Source of the DNA: SB21 sp964415295
Lineage (GTDB): Bacteria; CLD3; SB21
Length of the DNA: 64,000 nucleotides
NCBI GenBank assembly: GCA_964415295.1
Contig: CAYPYN010000009.1
Span: 74,932-138,931, forward strand
Reading direction: 5' to 3'
Positions 35,581 to 44,288 of the stretch are shown here, piece after piece. The notes beneath the pieces were generated by a model. It was not told where the DNA came from and made no database searches. It was given only the letters and a program-made list of their open reading frames with translations. A program made the position numbers and the translations under genes. The stretch's first letter is position 1. Each line of letters opens with the position of its first letter.

Positions 35581-36717
35581 ATGAATGAAGAACAGATATT
35601 ATTGATCGTCGACGATGAAATCCGAGTCCTGGAAGTGCTCGCAAAGACTTTCGAGTCCGACTACCGAGTCATAAAAGCCACGAGCGGTATTCAGGCATTG
35701 GAGATTCTTAGACAAGATTCCGCACAGGTGATCATCACCGATGAAAGAATGCCGCAGATGGAAGGGATGGCTTTTCTGAAAAAGGCCAGAGAGATCCTTC
35801 CGGACTCCGTAAATATCATTTTGACGGCCTATTCCGATCTATCGGTGGCCATGGACGCGATCAATAGCGGTATCGTGTACCGTTACCTGGTCAAACCTTG
35901 GGACACCGAGGAACTGCGGATAACCATCCGGCAGGCCTTTGAGCGTTATGAATTATTCAGGAAGAATAAGACACTTACTCAGGAACTCCTGGACAAGAAT
36001 ACCGAACTTCAGAGAAACCTGGTTGAATTGAGAGACACTCAGGATAAGCTGATCCGCACCGAAAAGCTGGCGGTGGTTGGTCAATTAACGGCCAGTATTG
36101 GTCACGAGTTGAGAAACCCTTTATCGCGGATCAAAACTGCCGCCGCATTATTGAAAAACGAAATCGACGATCCGAATTCCGAAATAACGGAGCTTCTGAA
36201 GATTGTTGACAACGAAGTCATGATATCAACCAGTATCATCAACGATCTTCTGGATTTCTCCCGTGAGAGAAAACCGAATTTCAAACCGCATGACTTTAAC
36301 AGCATTATTGAGAATACGTTGAGCCGCCTGCGGTTTCCGGATGACATCGTCCTGGATAAACATTTGGATGCGACGATTCCAAAATTGCAGGTAGATGACG
36401 GTCAGATACAACAAGTGTTGGTTAATCTGATATTGAATTCAATCCAGGCCATTGATGACGGCGGTAAAATATACATTACCAGCGGACTGAAAGACGGCCA
36501 CGTTGAAGTAACCGTAAAGGACACTGGTTGCGGTATTTCCCAGGAAAATCTCGAAAAGATCTTTGAGCCGCTATTTACGACCAAACCCAAAGGTATCGGC
36601 CTCGGGATGTCCATTGTCAAAATGCTGGTCGAGAGACACGGCGGAAGTCTGCATATACAAAGCCGGGTCAATATCGGAACCACCGTTACGCTTAAATTTC
36701 CAATTACCAACCTTTAA
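35581..36717 (+). CDS. Receiver-histidine kinase hybrid protein
   Basis: 378-residue soluble protein. An N-terminal receiver (1-120) has Asp54 in 'IITDERMP' and Lys105 in 'VKPWDT'. A coiled-coil linker (about 125-163) leads to HisKA with His175 in 'SIGHELRNPLSRI' and HATPase_c with 'LVNLILNSIQA' (N box), 'VKDTGCGIS' (G1) and 'GIGLGMSIVK' (G2). All catalytic residues are intact. Receiver-first kinases relay signals from an upstream kinase or sense by partner binding. It follows the pseudokinase-receiver gene by 12 nt, and tyrS begins 13 nt after its stop, so all three may share a transcript. Confidence 0.9.
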   Translation: MNEEQILLIVDDEIRVLEVLAKTFESDYRVIKATSGIQALEILRQDSAQVIITDERMPQMEGMAFLKKAREILPDSVNIILTAYSDLSVAMDAINSGIVYRYLVKPWDTEELRITIRQAFERYELFRKNKTLTQELLDKNTELQRNLVELRDTQDKLIRTEKLAVVGQLTASIGHELRNPLSRIKTAAALLKNEIDDPNSEITELLKIVDNEVMISTSIINDLLDFSRERKPNFKPHDFNSIIENTLSRLRFPDDIVLDKHLDATIPKLQVDDGQIQQVLVNLILNSIQAIDDGGKIYITSGLKDGHVEVTVKDTGCGISQENLEKIFEPLFTTKPKGIGLGMSIVKMLVERHGGSLHIQSRVNIGTTVTLKFPITNL

Positions 36718-36730
36718 AAACGGAGAATTG

Positions 36731-37945
36731 ATGTTTCCTTCGATCGACAAACAGCTTGAAGTGATCCGACGCGGCGCCGTCGATATTATTCCGGAAGAGG
36801 ATCTCATTCTTAAGTTGGAGAAATCGATAAAGACCCGCATGCCGCTGAAAATCAAGTTAGGCTGCGACCCCTCACGTCCTGATCTTCACATCGGGCATTC
36901 TGTCGTTTTGCGTAAATTGCGCCAATTCCAGGATCTGGGCCATGAGGCTATTCTCGTGATTGGCGACTTCACAGGCATGATCGGAGATCCCACCGGAAAG
37001 AACAAGACGCGGCCTTCACTGTCTCTGGAAGAGACCAGGGAACATGGCAAAACATATTTTGAACAGGCTTCCAAGATACTTGACCGAAAGAAGACACGTA
37101 TCGTATATAATTCCGAGTGGCTGGCTCCCATGACGTTTGCCGACGTAGTGAAAATGGCGAGCAAGTATACGGTAGCGCGTATGCTCGAGCGCGATGATTT
37201 TCAGAATAGATACCGGAGTAATGAGCCCATCAGTGTGCATGAGTTTCTTTATCCGCTTGCGCAGGCCATGGACTCGGTGGCTCTTGAGGCTGATGTGGAA
37301 TTGGGGGGTACGGATCAGAAGTTTAATCTTCTGGTGGGACGGGATCTGCAGAGGGAGCATGGTCAGGAACCTCAGGTCATTATCACCACACCGCTTCTTG
37401 AAGGCACGGACGGGCTCCAAAAAATGAGTAAGTCGCTGGACAATTATATTGGTATTTATGATAGTCCCAAAGAGATGTTCGGAAGAACTATGTCTATTCC
37501 TGATTCCTTAATATACAAATACTTTGAGTTAACCACCGATGTCTCCAACAGCGATTTGTCGCTTATTCGGCAAGACCTTGAGGATCCCTCAAAAAACCCT
37601 TCATTACTCAAACGAAGACTGGCCAAAACTCTCATTGCGATGTACCACGATGAGGCTTCGGCAAATCATGCGGAAGAAGAATTTGACCGCGTATTCAAGA
37701 AAAAGGATATTCCTGACGAGATAGAAACCGTCCGGCTTGGTTTCGAGGAAGTTCCGATCGTAAAGTTATTGACCGAAACCAAAATGGTCGATTCCGGGAA
37801 CGAAGCGCGTAGACAGGTACAGCAGGGTGCCGTAAGCATCAATGGTCAGAAGGTATCCGATGACAAAATGAAAGTACGGCTTGATGGTGAATTGATACTA
37901 AAGGTAGGGAAGAGAAAATTCCTTCGGGTCGTAAAGGAGGGTTAA
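36731..37945 (+). CDS. tyrS: Tyrosyl-tRNA synthetase
   Basis: 404-residue class I synthetase. The 'DLHIGH' motif has HIGH at 53-56, 'LQKMSKSLDNYIG' is the KMSKS loop, and 'VELGGTDQKFNLLVGRDLQ' is the tyrosine pocket. A C-terminal S4 RNA-binding domain is present ('VKLLTETKMVDSGNEARRQVQQGAVSING' in separate strands). The length fits the TyrS2 (TyrZ-like) branch. The ATG at 36731 with GGAG 5 nt before it is the real start; the frame is open further upstream but that part overlaps the kinase gene. Its stop is 2 nt from the convergent pssA stop. Confidence 0.95.
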   Translation: MFPSIDKQLEVIRRGAVDIIPEEDLILKLEKSIKTRMPLKIKLGCDPSRPDLHIGHSVVLRKLRQFQDLGHEAILVIGDFTGMIGDPTGKNKTRPSLSLEETREHGKTYFEQASKILDRKKTRIVYNSEWLAPMTFADVVKMASKYTVARMLERDDFQNRYRSNEPISVHEFLYPLAQAMDSVALEADVELGGTDQKFNLLVGRDLQREHGQEPQVIITTPLLEGTDGLQKMSKSLDNYIGIYDSPKEMFGRTMSIPDSLIYKYFELTTDVSNSDLSLIRQDLEDPSKNPSLLKRRLAKTLIAMYHDEASANHAEEEFDRVFKKKDIPDEIETVRLGFEEVPIVKLLTETKMVDSGNEARRQVQQGAVSINGQKVSDDKMKVRLDGELILKVGKRKFLRVVKEG

Positions 37946-37947
37946 AT

Positions 37948-38694
37948 TTATTCTACTGCCGGAATGTCGGGTATTTCGTCGTCATCATTGCTGCGCCTAA
38001 AGTGATCAATCGTAGTTCGGATCAGTCCGCTCAAAATAAAGACCATCATCACCGGGAAAATGACCTTGGAAGGATATATGATGAAAACGGGCAGGACGAC
38101 GCCAATGACAATCATTTTAACGATATCTTCAGTCTTCTTAAACGAAAACGCCGGCATGGCTTCATAACGTATCCGGCTTACCATCAGTAGTGCGATCCCT
38201 GCGGTCAAACCGGCCAGAATTTCCCGATGTCTGAATTCCCCAAAAACAGACTGTTCGAAAACAACAAAACCCGCCAATGTAATGGCCGATGACGGAATCG
38301 GAAGGCCTTTGAAAAAACTGTCTTTTTCCGTCACATCGGCAACCTGCGTATTAAATCGAGCGAGCCGAATCCCTCCGAATACCAGTGGAAGAAAGCATAT
38401 CAGTACCCCAAAGAAACCCCAGCTGTGGAAATACGATTTATAAATTAAGACGGCGGGCGCAAAGCCGAAACTTGAAATATCCGCCAGAGAATCCAGTTCC
38501 ACGCCAAACTCTGAACTCGATTTGACCAAGCGGGCCACGCGTCCGTCCAAAACATCCATTATCGCGGCGACTACTATAAGCCAAGCCGCCGTCACATAAT
38601 CTTCATTGATCGACTGAACCACCGAGAGGAATCCCGCGAAGAGATTCAGAGCGGTGACCATGGATGGAAGATGTCTTTTTGGTGACTGTTTCAA
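37948..38694 (-). CDS. pssA: CDP-diacylglycerol-serine O-phosphatidyltransferase
   Basis: 248-residue membrane enzyme with about seven membrane helices that makes phosphatidylserine from CDP-diacylglycerol and serine. The CDP-alcohol phosphotransferase motif is complete: DG-x2-AR-x8-G-x3-D-x3-D, here 'DGRVAR' followed by 'FGVELDSLAD'. The start is TTG at 38694 with GGAG 8 nt upstream. psd, the next enzyme in the pathway, lies 28 nt upstream on the same strand, so the pair makes phosphatidylethanolamine from one operon. The acidic C-terminus is cytoplasmic. Confidence 0.93.
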   Translation of the reverse strand: MKQSPKRHLPSMVTALNLFAGFLSVVQSINEDYVTAAWLIVVAAIMDVLDGRVARLVKSSSEFGVELDSLADISSFGFAPAVLIYKSYFHSWGFFGVLICFLPLVFGGIRLARFNTQVADVTEKDSFFKGLPIPSSAITLAGFVVFEQSVFGEFRHREILAGLTAGIALLMVSRIRYEAMPAFSFKKTEDIVKMIVIGVVLPVFIIYPSKVIFPVMMVFILSGLIRTTIDHFRRSNDDDEIPDIPAVE

Positions 38695-38722
38695 ATCTTA
38701 AACTCCGGACAACAGGTGAATA

Positions 38723-39370
38723 CTAATGAAAAAGACCGATAACGGATTCGCCTCCGGCGACCTTATCGCCGACCTTTACTTTGATCTCGACGTTTTTCGG
38801 AACGATCACATCCACGCGGGAACCGAATTTTATAATGCCGCAGCGTTCTCCCTTCACAACCTGATCATCTACTTTGTTTGAAAAGATAATGCGGCGCGCC
38901 AGGAGACCCGCTATTTGTTTGAACAGGATCTTGCCCTTGGGCGTTTGAATTCCGATAATGGTCTGCTCGTTCTTGACGGACGCCTCGTGATCAAAGGCCG
39001 CCAGGAAAGCCCCCTTCATGTATTGAAAATATTTGACGGCGCCTGAAAAGGGAATACGGTTCACATGGACATTAAATACGGACAGGAAAATACTGATCTG
39101 AACGGCATCGGATTGCAGAAATAAATCTTCTTTGACATCCTTGATGAGCACTACCTTTCCATCGGCAGGGGATACGATCTCATCGGCGCCCGGAGGAATC
39201 GTCCTTTCCGGATCGCGAAAGAAATAGATCACCAGAAATTCGACGGCCAGCAGGGGAATCAGGAACCAAAATAACGCAGGTTTACCGGCCAAGATCATCC
39301 CGATGATGCAAATGGAAACGAACAAATTGACTATGACAATCGTGAGAGTGCCTTCTTTTGAAATTTTCAA
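38723..39370 (-). CDS. psd: Phosphatidylserine decarboxylase, short (archaeal-like) form
   Basis: 215-residue proenzyme. Two N-terminal membrane helices (about 8-50) precede the catalytic domain with 'RDPERTIPP', 'VSPADGKVV', 'FLSVFNVHVNRIPFSG' and the self-cleavage site 'KFGSRVD'. Cleavage before the Ser makes the pyruvoyl group. The short form without the long N-terminal region is usual in FCB and archaea. The start is TTG at 39370 with AGAGGA about 8 nt upstream. It lies between purC and pssA on the minus strand; pssA feeds it with phosphatidylserine. Confidence 0.93.
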   Translation of the reverse strand: MKISKEGTLTIVIVNLFVSICIIGMILAGKPALFWFLIPLLAVEFLVIYFFRDPERTIPPGADEIVSPADGKVVLIKDVKEDLFLQSDAVQISIFLSVFNVHVNRIPFSGAVKYFQYMKGAFLAAFDHEASVKNEQTIIGIQTPKGKILFKQIAGLLARRIIFSNKVDDQVVKGERCGIIKFGSRVDVIVPKNVEIKVKVGDKVAGGESVIGLFH

Positions 39371-39398
39371 GGTTTGATCCTCTGAATTAAGGGTTAGA

Positions 39399-40160
39399 TT
39401 ATCCGACTAAATTGAGCTTTTCATCTTTGGATCGCGGATGGATAATCCGCTGTTTGATTTCAGCATAGATCTTGCCGATCTCATTTTCCTTACTCTTGGC
39501 AACTTCTTTCTCCATACGACGACCGTCTCCGTTATCCCAGATCCGGCAAGTGTCCAGCGTAATTTCATCTCCAAGACATATTTTTCCCTTGTAACGGCCG
39601 AATTCAAGCTTTAGGTCAACCAATTGATAATCCCGGCGTTCGAAGAAATTCTTCATCACGGCATTGATCTTGGCCGACAACCTCTGAATCATGCGTATCT
39701 CATCCTGATTGGAGGAACCGAAGGCATAAAGGTGATACTCATTGACCATAGGGTTGCCCATTTTTTCATTCTTGAAATAGAATTCAATAATGGGAGCGGG
39801 GAGAACCTGGCCTTCCTCCATGCGGAAGTTCTTGGCAAAATGACCCGCCGAAACGTTTCGTACGATCACATAAATAGGTATCATCTCCAGCTTGCGCACA
39901 ACGAGCCATTTTTCATCAAGCTTACCCACATAATGCGTCGGAATGTGGTAGCTGTCGAGGAACTGGAAGATATAGGATGAAACGTCCGTATTGATCTGAC
40001 CTTTGCCGCGGACTTTTTTGGCCTTTTTGGCGTCCAGCGGAATGACCTCATTCTTGAATTCCATGAAGAGGTAATCCGGATTATTGGTAGAAAAGAGTTT
40101 CTTCATTTTGCCGTCGTAAAACAGCTGCTCTTTCTCCAGTTTCTTGATGTTGACTTCCAA
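39399..40160 (-). CDS. purC: SAICAR synthase, standard bacterial form (second of two)
   Basis: 253 residues. The start 'KEQLFYDGKMKKLFST' is the ATP-binding loop of the short PurC type, followed by 'LMEFKNEVIPLDAKKA', 'VVRKLEMIPIYVIVRNVSAG', 'IEFYFKNEKMGNPMVNEYH' and 'LKLEFGRYKGKICLGDEITLDTCRIWD' across strands. The frame is open further upstream, but a TTG at 40160 with AGGAGG 5 nt before it is the natural start and avoids overlapping purB. The gene directly follows purB, so the two purine steps (SAICAR formation and its cleavage) are made together. It does not resemble the 292-residue PurC at 25533-26411 closely. Confidence 0.92.
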   Translation of the reverse strand: MEVNIKKLEKEQLFYDGKMKKLFSTNNPDYLFMEFKNEVIPLDAKKAKKVRGKGQINTDVSSYIFQFLDSYHIPTHYVGKLDEKWLVVRKLEMIPIYVIVRNVSAGHFAKNFRMEEGQVLPAPIIEFYFKNEKMGNPMVNEYHLYAFGSSNQDEIRMIQRLSAKINAVMKNFFERRDYQLVDLKLEFGRYKGKICLGDEITLDTCRIWDNGDGRRMEKEVAKSKENEIGKIYAEIKQRIIHPRSKDEKLNLVG

Positions 40161-40194
40161 GGTAGCCTCCTGCGCTAGTGTAGTAACGTATAAT

Positions 40195-41490
40195 TCATTG
40201 GATTCCCGCACGCTCAAATAAATAGTCAATATGTTTCATGCTTCGGGAAATATCAAAACATTCTTCGATTTCCTCTTGAGACAGAACCGACGTGGCCATC
40301 GTATTCTTAGATATCACGTCTTTGAAATTAAGATCAGGGGATTGCCATACGGACATCGCGCTTTCCTGGACAACCTTATAAGCGTCCTCCCTGCGTAATC
40401 CTTTTCGTGTCAACGCCAGAAGGGTGGGTTGGCTGAAGATCAATCCGCGCGTCTTATTGATATTATTGAGCATTGCCGCCGGATAGACCATCAGTTTTTC
40501 GATCACCCCCGTGAATTGCGTGATCATATAATCAAGAACAATCGTACTGTCCGGCAATATCACGCGTTCGACCGAAGAATGGGTGATATCCCGTTCGTGC
40601 CACAATGAGACATTTTCCAGTGCGGCGACCGCATTGACTCTAACGAGGCGGGCCAATCCAGCCACACGTTCGCACGTGATCGGATTCCGTTTGTGTGGCA
40701 TGGCCGATGATCCTTTTTGGCCTTTGGAAAAATATTCTTCGGCTTCCAGTATCTCGGTCCTTTGCAGACTTCGGATCTCGGTGGCAAATTTTTCCAACGA
40801 GGAAGCGATAACAGCCAATGTTGTGAGAAATTCGGCATGCAGATCCCTTGGAACAACCTGGGTACAATTAATCGGTCGGAGATTCAGGATCTCTCCGGTT
40901 CTTACTTCAACTTTAGGGTCCAGGTGTTCAAATGTACCAACAGCGCCGGAAATCTTGATCACGGAAATGCTCTGGACGGCCGTTTCGAGTCTACGGAGAT
41001 TACGTCCGATTTCGTCATACCACAATGCCAACTTAAAACCAAACGTCACCGGTTCCGCATGTACGCCATGCGTACGGCCAATGCATGGCGTATATTTGAA
41101 TTCAACAGCTCTTTTCCGGACAACGTCGCGCAAAGCCGTGAGATCTTTGATCAGTATCTGACCGGCTTCGCGAAGCAACAAGGATAGAGAAGTATCCAGT
41201 ACATCATTGGAGGTCATGCCAAGATGGATGAAGCGGGAATCTTCGCCCACATACTCTGCCACATTGGTCAAAAAGGCGATGACATCGTGTTTAACTTCGG
41301 ATTCGATTTCCAATACCCTTGCGGTATCAAAACGGGCGCCCGCTTTGATACGGCTTACCGACTCCTTTGGGATGTAGCCAAGCTCTGCCTGCGCCTCACA
41401 AACGGCGATCTCTACTTCTAACCATTTCTGGAACTTATTTTCGTCCGACCATATACGTGCTAATTCAGGCCGAGAATAGCGTGTAATCAT
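40195..41490 (-). CDS. purB: Adenylosuccinate lyase
   Basis: 431-residue fumarase-superfamily enzyme acting twice in purine synthesis: SAICAR to AICAR and adenylosuccinate to AMP. The signature is 'GSSAMPHKRNPI' with the catalytic Ser loop; 'MTSNDVLDTSLSL' and 'GRTHGVHAEPVTFG' hold the active-site residues. The ATG overlaps the stop of the TPR gene by one base (TAATG), so translation is probably coupled. purC follows 34 nt downstream. Confidence 0.96.
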   Translation of the reverse strand: MITRYSRPELARIWSDENKFQKWLEVEIAVCEAQAELGYIPKESVSRIKAGARFDTARVLEIESEVKHDVIAFLTNVAEYVGEDSRFIHLGMTSNDVLDTSLSLLLREAGQILIKDLTALRDVVRKRAVEFKYTPCIGRTHGVHAEPVTFGFKLALWYDEIGRNLRRLETAVQSISVIKISGAVGTFEHLDPKVEVRTGEILNLRPINCTQVVPRDLHAEFLTTLAVIASSLEKFATEIRSLQRTEILEAEEYFSKGQKGSSAMPHKRNPITCERVAGLARLVRVNAVAALENVSLWHERDITHSSVERVILPDSTIVLDYMITQFTGVIEKLMVYPAAMLNNINKTRGLIFSQPTLLALTRKGLRREDAYKVVQESAMSVWQSPDLNFKDVISKNTMATSVLSQEEIEECFDISRSMKHIDYLFERAGIQ

Positions 41491-43004
41491 TATTTACCGA
41501 GTTCGTTGAATTTTTTCAGTGCCGCGTCACGTTCTTTGGTCAATTGTAAATTAGTATAAGCGATGAAAAGATTCTGCCAGGCGTTACGATGGTCCGGCTT
41601 CAAGTTTGTGGCATCTGTCAGATGCTTCACCGCTTTCTCAAAGAACGGTTTCTGCATCTTAACTTTGTCTTTATTCTCAAGATTGTATGCCAGATTGCCT
41701 TCTAATTCCGCGATCAGGTTATAGAACTTACCGATACGATAATACGATTCGGCCTTATCCGTGGAAGTTTCCAGACTTTTTTCCATTACGGCGATACCTT
41801 CCAGCAGGTTCTGTTTGCAGGATTCGATAGCCGGCTTGAGCGCATCCGTAACTTTCTTCATGTCCGCTTTGGCCGCTCCGCCGTTTTTCTCGATTTCCGC
41901 GGCACGTTGTTTTTGATAGGCGAAAAACATTTCATCGGCAACCTGGAAGTTGGATTCTTCGTCGGTTGGCTTTAGTTTCTTCACGATCTTCAGTTGTTCG
42001 ATCGCAAGATCGTTCTGATTTCTGCCGAAGTACAAACGGGCCAGATTAAAGTGCCAATCGGGATTATTCGGATCGTTCTGAATAAGTTCCTCATAAGTCT
42101 TCAGAGCCTCATCGGACTTGCCCAGGATGTTGTCGTAAATATAGGCTTTCCGTTCAACGAGATTGGCTTTGATGACCTTTGATAAGCTGTCTTCCGTTTT
42201 CACGCTTAAAGCTCTATTGATCCACTCGATCGACTTGTCGTAGTTTTTCTCGTCGTAATAGTTAAGGAAGATATTGTAGATGATAGTGAGGTTGCCTTTG
42301 TCGGCGTCAGACAGTTTGATCAGGTACTCAAGCGCTTTTTCCTTCATCAATTTCTTGTTAGCTTCTTCTTTTTCCAGATTGACCAACTGCATGTAAGAAT
42401 TAGCCAGAAGATTGTTGACCGAATTGACGTAAGGGGAGCCATTGATAACGGCTTGGGGATCCCATTTGAGTATCAGGTTGTATTTATCGATGGCCGTGAA
42501 ATAAAGGGTTTTGGCACTGTCGGCGTCTTTGATTGTGATGGCGGTGTTGAACGCTTTATTGCCTTGGTTAAACGTTTTTAACTTCATATCGTTCAAACTC
42601 TCTTTGATCGAAAAAAGTTCGATCCCGCCGCTGATGTGTTCGCCTTTTTCCAAAAATCTTTTGCCAAAACTCAGAGATTTCTGGAACGCATCGAAAGCCT
42701 TGTCATATTCGCGCATGTAATAATAGATAGCGCCCAGAAAGAAGTAGGTTTCTTCCTTGTCTTTGTCTTTTGTGTCATTGACCACGTTGTTTTTCATCAT
42801 AAGGTCAATGGCTTCTTTGTAATAACGCTCCGCATCACCCGGTTCCTGGACGGCGTTTTTGAAACGAACTTTGACACCCCCAATGACAGCCGAGTGGCTC
42901 TTATTCTGTGCTGTAAGGCTTTCGAACGCCGTCGTCATAAGAAACATAACGATCAGACTATAAACGCTGACCAACGATCGTCTTTTCAATTGAAGAAGAT
43001 ACAT
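41490..43004 (-). CDS. Exported TPR-repeat protein
   Basis: 504 residues with a signal peptide (about 1-32, ending 'LTAQ'). At least five tetratricopeptide repeats are readable, e.g. 'EETYFFLGAIYYYMREYDKAFDAFQKS' and 'PDWHFNLARLYFGRNQNDLAIEQLKI' as individual helices, then a final one near 460-495. TPR arrays bind partner proteins, so a scaffold in the periplasm or outer membrane is likely; no enzyme domain is seen. GGAGG lies 6 nt before the ATG. It is upstream of purB with a 1-nt overlap and 17 nt downstream of mtnA, so all may form one long minus-strand operon. Confidence 0.78.
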   Translation of the reverse strand: MYLLQLKRRSLVSVYSLIVMFLMTTAFESLTAQNKSHSAVIGGVKVRFKNAVQEPGDAERYYKEAIDLMMKNNVVNDTKDKDKEETYFFLGAIYYYMREYDKAFDAFQKSLSFGKRFLEKGEHISGGIELFSIKESLNDMKLKTFNQGNKAFNTAITIKDADSAKTLYFTAIDKYNLILKWDPQAVINGSPYVNSVNNLLANSYMQLVNLEKEEANKKLMKEKALEYLIKLSDADKGNLTIIYNIFLNYYDEKNYDKSIEWINRALSVKTEDSLSKVIKANLVERKAYIYDNILGKSDEALKTYEELIQNDPNNPDWHFNLARLYFGRNQNDLAIEQLKIVKKLKPTDEESNFQVADEMFFAYQKQRAAEIEKNGGAAKADMKKVTDALKPAIESCKQNLLEGIAVMEKSLETSTDKAESYYRIGKFYNLIAELEGNLAYNLENKDKVKMQKPFFEKAVKHLTDATNLKPDHRNAWQNLFIAYTNLQLTKERDAALKKFNELGK

Positions 43005-43021
43005 TATTTCCTCCGAATTAT

Positions 43022-44050
43022 TCAGTTAAAACATGCGTCCGCGAAATTATAATGCGGTCCGCTAAAAATTTTCTTTTCCGTAATAATTGCTGAGATCATA
43101 TAGCCGGGCGTCACGTCAAAAGCCGGATTGTAGACCCGAGATCCGCTGGCGACGATTCTGTGGCCTTTGATATGCGTGATCTCTTCAGTTTCCCTTTCCT
43201 CGATGGGTATGTCCTTACCGCTGACCATGGCTGAATCGATGGTCGAAGTGGGGGCAACCACATAAAAGGGGATTTTGTGCTTCTCACATAAAACCGCAAG
43301 CGTATAGGTTCCTATTTTGTTTGCCGTGTCTCCATTGGAAGCAATGCGATCCGCTCCCACGAGCACGCTGTCAATCTTTTCTTGGGACATCAGATAACCG
43401 GCCATATTGTCCGTGATCACCGTATGATCGATATTTTCCTTCTGAAGCTCCCACGCGGTAAGTCTTGCGCCTTGCTGAAGCGGTCTCGTTTCATCAACGT
43501 AAACGTGCATTCCGCGATTCTGAGCATGTGCCGTTACAATGACACCCAATGCGGTTCCGAAACCGCCCGTGGCAAGACCTCCTGTGTTGCAGTGGGTAAG
43601 TACCGAACGATGATTGGCAATCAGCTTGGCGCCGATAGAACCCATCGTTTTGCACCGTTCAATGTCCTCGTTTAATACCACCAGAGCCTCTTTTTCAGCC
43701 ATTCTTTTTATGTCATCAAAATCCAAGACGGCGTGTTCAAGTATTTTGTTCAGTATTCGTTTAACACCCCATTGTAAATTGACCGCCGTTGGGCGACTGC
43801 CGATTATCTTCTCGGAAATTACGGTCAGTTCAGTGTCCAAATTCCTCTTAGCGGTCAATTTCGAGATTCCTAAAACAACTCCGAACGCTCCAGCAATACC
43901 CAACGCAGGGGCGCCGCGTACCCGAAGTTTCTTGATGGCTTCTATGAGTTCATCAACAGTTTCTATTATAAGGTAAATCTCTTTTTCGGGCAACTCGGTC
44001 TGGTCGAGAATCCGAATCGATCCTGCCGTCCACCGAATGGTTTCGACCAT
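43022..44050 (-). CDS. mtnA: S-methyl-5-thioribose-1-phosphate isomerase (MtnA/eIF2B-alpha family)
   Basis: 342 residues. MtnA converts methylthioribose-1-phosphate to the ribulose form in methionine salvage. Family motifs: 'LRVRGAPALGIAGAFG', 'VLTHCNTGGLATGGFGTALG' with the catalytic Cys, and 'VGADRIASNGDTANKIGTY' with the catalytic Asp. The start is the ATG at 44050 ('MVETIRW'), which matches family starts. The frame is open for 63 more codons upstream, but those encode an unrelated hydrophobic stretch in the AT-rich gap. No other methionine salvage gene is present, so a related sugar-phosphate isomerase role is possible. Confidence 0.9.
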   Translation of the reverse strand: MVETIRWTAGSIRILDQTELPEKEIYLIIETVDELIEAIKKLRVRGAPALGIAGAFGVVLGISKLTAKRNLDTELTVISEKIIGSRPTAVNLQWGVKRILNKILEHAVLDFDDIKRMAEKEALVVLNEDIERCKTMGSIGAKLIANHRSVLTHCNTGGLATGGFGTALGVIVTAHAQNRGMHVYVDETRPLQQGARLTAWELQKENIDHTVITDNMAGYLMSQEKIDSVLVGADRIASNGDTANKIGTYTLAVLCEKHKIPFYVVAPTSTIDSAMVSGKDIPIEERETEEITHIKGHRIVASGSRVYNPAFDVTPGYMISAIITEKKIFSGPHYNFADACFN

Positions 44051-44288
44051 AGAAACTTGTTTTAAGTTCAAGAAAAACAAAACCAAAAATACGATTGCTA
44101 ATATATTTAAAGTGGTTTCAAAAATCAAGGTAAAACTTGAATTTAAAACGGAAAAAACGGTCTGAAACATTGAACCGATTTCACGTAAACATCTTAATAA
44201 ACTCACAGTTATAATTTGGGCCATCAAAAAGATTTGCATTATTGGTGCCGTAAGTTTATATTCATTTTATAAAACACAAGGAGTCATT

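Noticed and set aside
36563..36730. Upstream extension of tyrS
   Set aside because: Lies inside the receiver-kinase gene in another frame; the ATG at 36731 has a ribosome binding site and the expected N-terminus.
44051..44239. 63-residue N-terminal extension of MtnA
   Set aside because: Hydrophobic, AT-rich and unlike the family; the ATG at 44050 gives the expected start.
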